DNA from: Bacillota bacterium
Lineage (GTDB): Bacteria; Bacillota; Clostridia; Acetivibrionales; DSM-1351
DNA length: 64,000 bases
Direction: 5' to 3'
NCBI GenBank assembly: GCA_023416275.1
Contig: JAEZIB010000102.1
Coordinates: 1-64,000 of the forward strand
This document shows positions 57,354 through 64,000 of the stretch, one piece after another. A program made the position numbers and the translations under genes. Under the pieces are notes generated by a model that ran no database searches, was not told the DNA's origin, and saw only the letters and a program-made list of their open reading frames with translations. Each line of letters starts with the position of its first letter. Positions within the stretch are counted from its first letter, which is position 1.

Positions 57354-58370
57354 ATGAAAAAAGTGCTTGTTACAGGAAGCTCTGGTTTTATTGGGATGCA
57401 TCTGTCAAAAAGACTACTATCAGAAGGATACAGGGTTGTAGGAATTGATAATCTTAATGACTATTATTCTGTTAATTTAAAGAAGTATCGGACAGAGGTG
57501 CTAAATTCCAATCACAATTATTCTATGAATATATCCAGTTTAGAAGATTATAATGCTATAGAAAAGGTTTTTAAGGATAACCAGTTTGAATGTGTTATAA
57601 ATCTTGCGGCTCAAGCAGGTGTAAGATACAGCATAGAGAATCCAAGAGCATATATAGATTCTAACATTGTAGGCTTTCTGAATATATTAGAATGCTGCAG
57701 GCACTATGAAATTCCACATTTGATATATGCATCGTCAAGCTCAGTTTATGGAGCTAATGAGAAAGTACCCTTTAGTATACATGACAATGTGGATCACCCA
57801 ATGAGCCTATATGCAGCAACCAAGAAGTCAAATGAATTAATGGCTCATGCATATTCAAGCCTTTATAATTTGCCAGTAACAGGACTGCGTTTTTTCACAG
57901 TATATGGACCATATGGCAGACCTGATATGGCATATTTTTTATTTGCCAATGCGATAAAAAACGGAAAACCAATAAAGGTATTTAATTATGGGAAAATGCA
58001 AAGGGATTTTACCTATATTGATGATATAGTTGAAGGGATTGTTAGGCTGATTAAAAAGGAAGCTCCAAAACCTAATGACAGCTGGAACAGGCTGACTGCA
58101 GACCCTGCTGCAAGCTATGCTCCTTACAGACTATTTAATATCGGGAATAATCGCCCTGTTGAGCTTGAGTATATGATTTCTCTTATGGAAAAGTACATGA
58201 ATAAAAAAGCACAGCGTGAGTATTTACCCATGCAGCAAGGAGATGTCCCTGTTACATATGCGGATGTAGACGATTTAATGGAATACATAGGCTTTAAACC
58301 AAAGGTATCTATAGAAGAGGGACTTCAAAGCTTTGTTGAGTGGTTCAAGGAGTATGAGCAGCTATGCTAA
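57354..58370 (+). CDS. UDP-glucuronate 4-epimerase-like SDR enzyme
   Basis: 338 residues from the ATG at 57354, preceded by GGGGGA; the frame upstream lies in repeat DNA. It is an extended SDR with VTGSSGFIGMHLSKRLL (NAD binding), LAAQAGVRYSIENP, ASSSSVYGANEKVPF, the catalytic YAATKK and RFFTVYGPYGRPDMA. This block set is typical of UDP-glucuronate 4-epimerases rather than GalE. It would convert UDP-GlcA from the upstream dehydrogenase into UDP-GalA. It overlaps the flippase gene by 7 nt, so translation is coupled. Confidence 0.9.
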   Translation: MKKVLVTGSSGFIGMHLSKRLLSEGYRVVGIDNLNDYYSVNLKKYRTEVLNSNHNYSMNISSLEDYNAIEKVFKDNQFECVINLAAQAGVRYSIENPRAYIDSNIVGFLNILECCRHYEIPHLIYASSSSVYGANEKVPFSIHDNVDHPMSLYAATKKSNELMAHAYSSLYNLPVTGLRFFTVYGPYGRPDMAYFLFANAIKNGKPIKVFNYGKMQRDFTYIDDIVEGIVRLIKKEAPKPNDSWNRLTADPAASYAPYRLFNIGNNRPVELEYMISLMEKYMNKKAQREYLPMQQGDVPVTYADVDDLMEYIGFKPKVSIEEGLQSFVEWFKEYEQLC

Positions 58371-59647
58371 AAAATATATCGAAAAATCCGTATTTTTACT
58401 CTGTTTCTAGTAAAGTTATTATAGCAGCCTTAGGCGTTCTGAATATGGTCTTTATAAATAGGCTCTTAGGACCAACCTTAAGAGGAGAATACGCATATAT
58501 ATTAAATATAGTAAATCTAGTTATGATGTTTTTAAATTTAGGCATTTACCAATCATATCCTTATTTTAAAAGAAAGGATATTTCGCAAATACAAACAAAG
58601 TATATAAATAACGTATTTTTTCAACTAATAATATATCTCATAATATCCTTTATCCTTTGTATTTTATTTAAAGATAAGCAGCAGCTTATTATCATATTCA
58701 CGCTAATTCCTTTTATGGTTATAAATAAGCAGGTAAATTTCATAGTAATGGTGGAAGATATAAATTTACGAAACAAAATAAATATTTATATAGAACTTGT
58801 TTATTCATTAGGTTTATTTATTGTATTCTGTACGGCCTGGCAAAACATTTATGTTATTTTAAGCTTAATATATTTAAAGTCAGCACTACAAGTAATTTTT
58901 GTAATTATTCTGTTCAGTGTTAAAATTAATCTTAGATTAATTGATTTGAAGCTACTCGCAAAATCAATAGGTGTTGGTTTTGTTTCAATGCTTTCGCTGT
59001 TAATGATTACACTAAATTATAAAGTTGATATATTAATTTTAAAACTATTTACTGACTACAAGCAGATAGGATTATATAGCGTGGGTGCCGTTCTTGCCGA
59101 GCAAGGGTGGCTAATATCCGATGCTTTTAAAGAAGTTCTGTTTTCAAAGAATGCGAGAAATGATGACATCGAGGATATTTGTATGTGCATAAAAATAAAT
59201 GTTGTCTTAACTGTATTAATGTTTATTGGAATTGCTCTTTTTGGTAAACCAATGCTGCTTATATTATTTGGAAGAGAGTTTGTGGAGGCATATTCCGTTA
59301 CAATAATATTGTTTTCAGGAATATTAGGTATGGTTTTATTCAAGATGGTTTATCCCTTGTTTATTGCAACAGGAAGACAAAAAATTAGTTTAGTAGTGCT
59401 ATCGGTTTCAACCATAACTAATATAATTTTCAATTTCCTCTTAGTTCCATATTTCGGAATACAAGGCTCAGCAACTTCATCTGTTATTTCATACAATACA
59501 TGTGGATTGCTGTTTATGGGCATTTTTTGTAAAAAATATAATTTAAATTTTATAAACACAATTTTACCTTCTATACAGGATTTCAAATATGTGAAACAAA
59601 AAACCTTAGCAAAGTTCAGAAAAAAACAGCAAGAATATAACTATTAA
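58364..59647 (+). CDS. Polysaccharide flippase (Wzx-like, MOP superfamily)
   Basis: 427 residues with about 12 predicted membrane helices. The N-terminal VFINRLLGPTLRGEYAYILNIVNLVMMF is a polysaccharide-synthase/flippase signature, with LNYKVDILILKLFTDYKQIGLYSVGA in the middle. It moves lipid-linked repeat units across the membrane. Its ATG lies inside the end of the epimerase gene. The pyruvyltransferase gene starts 19 nt after its stop. Confidence 0.9.
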   Translation: MLKNISKNPYFYSVSSKVIIAALGVLNMVFINRLLGPTLRGEYAYILNIVNLVMMFLNLGIYQSYPYFKRKDISQIQTKYINNVFFQLIIYLIISFILCILFKDKQQLIIIFTLIPFMVINKQVNFIVMVEDINLRNKINIYIELVYSLGLFIVFCTAWQNIYVILSLIYLKSALQVIFVIILFSVKINLRLIDLKLLAKSIGVGFVSMLSLLMITLNYKVDILILKLFTDYKQIGLYSVGAVLAEQGWLISDAFKEVLFSKNARNDDIEDICMCIKINVVLTVLMFIGIALFGKPMLLILFGREFVEAYSVTIILFSGILGMVLFKMVYPLFIATGRQKISLVVLSVSTITNIIFNFLLVPYFGIQGSATSSVISYNTCGLLFMGIFCKKYNLNFINTILPSIQDFKYVKQKTLAKFRKKQQEYNY

Positions 59648-59666
59648 ATGAGGCGGTATACACATT

Positions 59667-60863
59667 ATGATTAAAGTAGGTATACTTACATTTCACAGAA
59701 GTATAAACTATGGGTCTTTTCTGCAAAGCTATAGTTTAGCAAACGCCCTAAAAAGCTGTACTGATTTTGATGTGGAAATAATAGATTATAACATGACAAA
59801 TGTAGAGTTATATAGTTTTCTGAGTTGCTTCTCCTGGAATATTTCACAGACCAGTAAAAATATTGTTAGATATCTTAAATTCAAAAAAATATTATATAAA
59901 AGCCTGCCCATAAGCAAAACCAGAATAATTACCAACAAGCTTTATACAATAGAACAGCAAATAAAAAACAAATATGATGTAATAGTTGTTGGTAGTGATG
60001 AGGTATGGAAAATCAACAAGTTAAGGGGTTTTCCAAATATATATTGGCTCAACGAGAAGCTTAACTGCATTAAGGTAAGCTATGCTGCATCAGCAAATAG
60101 AACCCGCTTTGATAGCTTGAGTGTTGTACAGAAAAAATACATAAAAAGCTCCTTAAATCAATTCTCATATATAGGTGTTAGGGACGAAAACACTCTTAAA
60201 CAACTGAAAAATATAGATACCAAACTATTAATCAGAAGAAATTGTGATCCAGCCTTCCTTTTTGATATTGAGAAGTCAAAAGGTATTAAAGACCTACTTG
60301 CTCAGAAGTTAACAAAAAAATATAAGCTTGATTTAGCCAAGCCTATTATTGCATTAATGTGTACCGATGATACCATCTGCAAATATATATATGACAAGTA
60401 CAGCAAAGACTATCAAATAGTATCTCTATACACTAATACTAGATACTGCAATGCATTTTTATACGACTTAGACCCCTTTGAATGGGCGCATATATTTAGC
60501 TTCATTAGTCTTAGCATAACAAATTTCTTTCACTGTACGGTCTTTTCAATTATTAATAATACGCCTTTTATTTCAATTGATGTTGAGGAGATATCTGTGC
60601 TGTATGAAAGTAAGATTAAGGACTTACTTAAGAGAGCCGATTTGCTGGAGAATTATTTCAATATGAAGCATCCTTCTTTTCGATGGGATAAAGTTTTTGG
60701 GCAAATTGAACACAATATGAAATCTAGTGCTACTACTAAGATGGAAAGGTTTGTTTTAAGTGAAAAGAAATATTTTACTGATTTTGTTAAGGAACTAAGA
60801 AAATTATCCAGTAGAAGTCAGGCAGAATTGGAGACTAAGGCTGAAGGAAAAATAACGAGGTAA
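59667..60863 (+). CDS. Polysaccharide pyruvyltransferase family protein
   Basis: 398 residues. Family marks are GILTFHRSINYGSFLQSYSLANAL near the N-terminus, VIVVGSDEVWKIN, KVSYAASANRT, SYIGVRDENTLKQL, NCDPAFLFD and the late ITNFFHCTVFSIINNTPFISID block. It would add pyruvyl ketals to the polymer, giving acidic charge; pyruvylated polymers are also SLH ligands, so a link to the SLH proteins is possible but unproven. The last codons and the stop lie within copy B of the duplicated element, so the native C-terminus may have been changed by its arrival. Confidence 0.85.
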   Translation: MIKVGILTFHRSINYGSFLQSYSLANALKSCTDFDVEIIDYNMTNVELYSFLSCFSWNISQTSKNIVRYLKFKKILYKSLPISKTRIITNKLYTIEQQIKNKYDVIVVGSDEVWKINKLRGFPNIYWLNEKLNCIKVSYAASANRTRFDSLSVVQKKYIKSSLNQFSYIGVRDENTLKQLKNIDTKLLIRRNCDPAFLFDIEKSKGIKDLLAQKLTKKYKLDLAKPIIALMCTDDTICKYIYDKYSKDYQIVSLYTNTRYCNAFLYDLDPFEWAHIFSFISLSITNFFHCTVFSIINNTPFISIDVEEISVLYESKIKDLLKRADLLENYFNMKHPSFRWDKVFGQIEHNMKSSATTKMERFVLSEKKYFTDFVKELRKLSSRSQAELETKAEGKITR

Positions 60864-61010
60864 GAAAATATCCCTCACTTCTATAAGTGGAGGGTACTGC
60901 TTTGGTTTTCAGGCGGTGAGAATATCTCGAGCCTCGATGAAACGCCGCTGATGTAATGAAATTTTTCTACAATCGAAAAATTTCATTTTGAGTCTAGGCG
61001 TTATAAAAAA
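60853..61010 (+). ncRNA. Duplicated structured element, copy B
   Basis: About 88% identical to 43139-43295, same orientation. Substitutions keep the stems: A-T to G-C in the AT hairpin, C to T giving a G-T pair in the ACTGC/GCGGT hairpin, and T to C restoring a C-G pair. It begins in the last codons of the pyruvyltransferase gene and ends 77 nt before the glycosyltransferase start. Confidence 0.6.
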
Positions 61011-61086
61011 TAGATGAAGGGGGTACTAATCCCACGCCATTTCTGTGAGTATTATCTTGTGAGAAATGCTGGGTATGGGAATAAAT

Positions 61087-62328
61087 ATGAGTAAAATATT
61101 GTTGGTAAACTATAGGTATTTTGTTTCAGGTGGACCGGAAAAATACATGTTTAACATTAAAGATGTATTTGAACAAAAGGGTCACAAGGTTATCCCTTTT
61201 TCTGTTAACAATAACAAAAATGTTGAAACAGAGTATAAGAAGTACTTTGTCAAGCCTATAGGAGGAGAAAACGTAGTTTATTTTAATGAGTATAGAAAAA
61301 CACCTCAAGCAGTTTTAAAAATGCTCAGCAGAAGCTTTTATTCTCCTGAGGTAAAAAGGGCATTGGAATATGAAATTGACATCGAAAGGCCAGATACGGT
61401 CTATATTTTGCACCATGTCAATAAATTGTCACCAAGCGTAATAAGGGCTGCTAAAAATTCTGGTAAAAAAGTGGTGGTCAGGCTTTCTGATTTCTTTTTA
61501 ATGTGTCCTAGATTTGACTTTTTACGGGAGGGTGATGTATGTGAAAATTGCTTACAAGGTTCTTTAATTAATGCGGTACATCACAATTGCGTTCAAAATT
61601 CAAAAGCTGCTTCAATAATTAGAGTTATGTCAATGAAATTTCATAGGCTAATTAAAATATATGATTTAGTTGACTATTTTGTAACTCCCTCTTCTTTTTT
61701 ACGCTCAAAGCTGATTGAATTTGGCTTTGATGAAAAAAAGGTAATTCATATTCCAACCTTTATAGATTCGTCAAAAATTGAAGCTAAATACACACATGAT
61801 AACTATATTTTATATCTGGGAAGATTAAATAAAGAAAAGGGTGTGGAGTATGCCATAAAGGCTATGAGGTATATTGAGGACAAATCACTGGTTTTAAAGG
61901 TGGCAGGTCAAGCCAGCGATGGTGAGCTGGAAAATATAAAGAACATTATTGTAGCAAATAATTTACATAATGTTGAACTGATGGGCTTTAAGTCGGGTAA
62001 AGAATTGGAAACTCTGATAAGCAATGCAAAATTTATTGTGGTTCCGTCAATTTGGTACGATAATATGCCAAATGTTTTACTGGAAGCATTCGCTCATGGA
62101 AAGCCTGCTATCGCATCAAATTTTGGCAGTTTGCCGGAGGTAGTAGAGGATGGGGTGAATGGCTTGCTTTTCGAACCAAAGAATGAACTGGATTTAGCTG
62201 AGAAAATTGATTTGCTTAATTCAAATAATCAATTAATAAAGGAATACGGTAGAAATGCAAGAAGTAAGGCTGAAAAATATTATAATAGTGAATTGCATTA
62301 TGATAAATTAAGCAGAATTTTACTTTAA
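61087..62328 (+). CDS. GT4-family glycosyltransferase
   Basis: 413 residues from the ATG at 61087; in-frame ATGs at 61066 and 61075 are alternatives with similarly weak ribosome sites. The N-terminal GT-B domain has NYRYFVSGGPEKYMFNIKDVFEQKGH. The central cysteine pair (MCPRFDFLREGDVCENCL) recalls GT4 enzymes with CxxC segments. The C-terminal donor domain has LYLGRLNKEKGVEYAIKAM, VPSIWYDNMPNVLLEAFAHGKPAIASNFGSLPEVV and GVNGLLFEP. It adds one sugar of the repeat unit. It is the only glycosyltransferase seen in the operon. The structured element upstream suggests separate control. Confidence 0.9.
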   Translation: MSKILLVNYRYFVSGGPEKYMFNIKDVFEQKGHKVIPFSVNNNKNVETEYKKYFVKPIGGENVVYFNEYRKTPQAVLKMLSRSFYSPEVKRALEYEIDIERPDTVYILHHVNKLSPSVIRAAKNSGKKVVVRLSDFFLMCPRFDFLREGDVCENCLQGSLINAVHHNCVQNSKAASIIRVMSMKFHRLIKIYDLVDYFVTPSSFLRSKLIEFGFDEKKVIHIPTFIDSSKIEAKYTHDNYILYLGRLNKEKGVEYAIKAMRYIEDKSLVLKVAGQASDGELENIKNIIVANNLHNVELMGFKSGKELETLISNAKFIVVPSIWYDNMPNVLLEAFAHGKPAIASNFGSLPEVVEDGVNGLLFEPKNELDLAEKIDLLNSNNQLIKEYGRNARSKAEKYYNSELHYDKLSRILL

Positions 62329-62375
62329 AAAATGCGAAGCTAGCATTTCGTGCATACATGGTCTCTTCGCATAGC

Positions 62376-62397
62376 AAAAAGCTGCAAGCAGCTTTTT
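62376..62397 (+). terminator. Hairpin after the glycosyltransferase gene
   Basis: A perfect 10-bp stem, AAAAAGCTGC/GCAGCTTTTT, with a 2-nt loop gap and a T-rich end. A second inverted repeat, ATGCGAAG/CTTCGCAT, precedes it. Confidence 0.75.
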
Positions 62398-62467
62398 GTG
62401 GTTTTGAGCGATACCTTTGCACAAACATGATGCATTTTCGAGTCACAAAAACCACAAGTGTTTTTTG
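62398..62467 (+). promoter_or_regulatory. Leader region with the recurring CACAAGTG motif
   Basis: GTGGTTTT and AAAACCAC can pair across the region. The segment CGAGTCACAAAAACCACAAG plus TGTTTTTT aligns with 57206-57236. The change CTC...GAG to CAC...GTG is compensatory. Confidence 0.4.
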
Positions 62468-62544
62468 ATGGAGTGGTTAGAATAAAGCAGCTAAAAAGGA
62501 GAAAATTTTCAGCGAGCAGCTTTTCGTGGAGAATGGAGGTTAGT

Positions 62545-64000
62545 ATGAGAAAAAAGGTAATATGCTTATGCATTACAGTTTTTATTTTGTGCAATATATG
62601 TTGGGTTTCCAGCATAAGTGCTAAAGAAGCTTCAAAAAGCAATAGTGAGAGTAAAAAGGAATTACTTATAGAGAATTCCGCTTCTGTAACCTTGAATAAT
62701 GACTGCAGGCTGTTTAATACAAATATCTCAAAGAGCGGATATTGTAGACTTGAAGTTAGAAATAATACTAAGCCTGTTACAATAACGTCATATGGCAAAA
62801 ATATATATAACGGTAGCTATCAAAATGGCTATATCAGAAGTGATACCAAAGAAGAGCTTAAAAATGCAAAAAACAAAAAATATAAAACCAGCAAGTGGAT
62901 GCGGGTATCCCCTGGTCAAACACTTACAATAAGCGGAAGTGGTGTTAATAGAAACGTATGGCAGCTAAAAAGTGCTGATAATACAAAATATAGTATAAAA
63001 AATTCATCAACAGTAAAAATTCCATATGGTGTAGCATGGGTAAGAGTCTTCTTTGGGTTTGAAGCAAGCGGTAATGTTCAAATTGAATATGGAGATATTG
63101 CTACATCATATGAAAAATATACAGAAAGCAAAATAAATATTCCTGTAATAAAGAATATCACAGGATTAGCTCAGGATTTAAAGCTAAATTGGTATATATT
63201 GAGTACTAAAAAGAACTATAAAAATATAGGTATTCTAAAGAGCTATAACGGATTAACCAATTTTTCAGTGTCAGGTGATGATATTGGAAATGTAAAAATT
63301 TATTACCCCAAGAAAATAACAGCTACAGATGATGGTGTCTATGGTGTTAGATGGAGCCTGACTGAGCTAAATGAGAAATGTGAAAGATTAGGAGCTTCTG
63401 CAGGACTTACTGCAAGTGCAGTGGAAGGTGAGCTGCCAGTTGCCAATGACTTTGATTATATTTATCCGTGGTCAGAAATAAAGCTATGCAATATCGATTC
63501 TGAAGAAAAAATTACATATCAGGAACAAAAGGAATTTGCATATGATGGTTCAAATGGAAATGTATTTGTTGAAATACCTAAATGGTACGTAAAAAGATAT
63601 CAGGATGCCACCCATGAATATTTGTATATTTCAAAAACTCAGAAGGAGGGCTTCGAAGTGGAGCCGGCATTTCTAGAGGGAAATCAGGTTTTAGATAAAA
63701 TATATATTGCAGCATATGACGGCTTTGTGACGGAGGAGAATAAGCTGGTGAGCTGGTCTGGTAAATACCCCACAACCAATTTGCCTCTATGCACCTACCG
63801 TGACTATGCTAGAAAAAACGGAAGTATGAGATATGGAGTGCTTGATATAAGGTGTATTTTTGCACTACAGCATTTGTATCTTGTTGAGTTTGCTAATAAG
63901 AACAGTAGTAAGACTATAGGTATGGGTTTGCAAAAAATGCAATATCCCTTTATTAAATCGGCTGCAATTTCTGAAAAGCACAGTAATAGAATTATTTTAC
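62545..64000 (+). CDS. Secreted surface/tail-fibre-like protein, 3' end outside the window
   Basis: Open from the ATG at 62545 (GGAGGT upstream) to the right edge, 485 residues seen. The signal peptide (RKKVICLCITVFILCNICW) is followed by a beta-rich N-terminal domain. A segment of about residues 275-470 (FVEIPKWYVKRYQDATHEYLYISK, GFEVEPAFLEG, DKIYIAAYDG) resembles a module found in phage tail and other carbohydrate-contacting proteins. It is not in an obvious prophage, since no phage genes are near. Given its place at the end of the exopolysaccharide genes it may bind or process the polymer. The function is unknown and the true length is not visible. Confidence 0.75.
   Translation, partial: MRKKVICLCITVFILCNICWVSSISAKEASKSNSESKKELLIENSASVTLNNDCRLFNTNISKSGYCRLEVRNNTKPVTITSYGKNIYNGSYQNGYIRSDTKEELKNAKNKKYKTSKWMRVSPGQTLTISGSGVNRNVWQLKSADNTKYSIKNSSTVKIPYGVAWVRVFFGFEASGNVQIEYGDIATSYEKYTESKINIPVIKNITGLAQDLKLNWYILSTKKNYKNIGILKSYNGLTNFSVSGDDIGNVKIYYPKKITATDDGVYGVRWSLTELNEKCERLGASAGLTASAVEGELPVANDFDYIYPWSEIKLCNIDSEEKITYQEQKEFAYDGSNGNVFVEIPKWYVKRYQDATHEYLYISKTQKEGFEVEPAFLEGNQVLDKIYIAAYDGFVTEENKLVSWSGKYPTTNLPLCTYRDYARKNGSMRYGVLDIRCIFALQHLYLVEFANKNSSKTIGMGLQKMQYPFIKSAAISEKHSNRIIL

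Noticed and set aside
62340..62798. Minus-strand frame of 152 codons over the start of the last gene
   Set aside because: The plus-strand gene there has a ribosome site and a signal peptide and stays open to the window edge.
1..64000. Search for tRNA, rRNA, complete insertion sequences or a prophage
   Set aside because: No cloverleaf, rRNA segment, transposase, integrase or phage structural cluster was recognised by eye.

Overview
The window is AT-rich Firmicute DNA. It holds sporulation genes (spoIID and a spoIIQ-like gene), S-layer-homology (SLH) surface proteins, a cohesin/dockerin pair, a chemotaxis receptor and long intergenic regions. This fits a spore-forming anaerobic clostridium of the cellulolytic Ruminiclostridium/Acetivibrio kind. 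The species is an inference, and no rRNA or tRNA was seen.

Layout. (1) 1-19.4 kb: two giant secreted proteins. The first is cut by the left edge and carries RCC1, helical, FN3, kelch, discoidin, GLUG and cohesin-like modules. The second is a 2,666-residue subtilase-Rhs/YD-repeat protein with a cohesin-like domain and a dockerin inserted inside the YD array, and an unrecognised C-terminal domain after the DPSG boundary. It is followed by a two-helix membrane protein that fits the immunity position. Together they look like a polymorphic toxin with its immunity gene. (2) 19.7-29.7 kb: three secreted FN3/SLH surface proteins. (3) 30.1-38.3 kb: a conserved envelope, sporulation and housekeeping block (ywmB-like, murA, spoIID, spoIIQ-like M23 protein, ddl, DUF1934, argS). 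(4) 38.7-42.8 kb, minus strand: a chemotaxis receptor and a parallel beta-helix protein. (5) 43.3-49.9 kb: two more SLH proteins and an S41 C-terminal processing protease. (6) 50.2-64 kb: an exopolysaccharide operon led by a LoaP/NusG-type antiterminator, then Wzz-like, BY-kinase, UDP-sugar dehydrogenase, beta-helix protein, Wzy, UDP-GlcA epimerase, Wzx, pyruvyltransferase and GT4 genes, and a secreted protein cut by the right edge. No initiating sugar-phosphate transferase is present, so the locus probably continues to the right.

Between genes there are three notable layers. A ~157-nt structured element occurs twice (43.14 and 60.85 kb) with compensatory base changes, each time just upstream of a gene. 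A family of MITE-like elements with a TCAACTTTCGCA-type terminal inverted repeat sits mostly at gene 3' ends; one copy has an 8-10 bp flanking direct repeat. The loaP gene and the loaP-wzz gap both carry terminator-like hairpins, as expected for processive antitermination. The best candidates for undescribed biology are the subtilase/Rhs/cohesin-dockerin toxin with its small membrane partner, the duplicated RNA element, and the leader signals of the LoaP operon.
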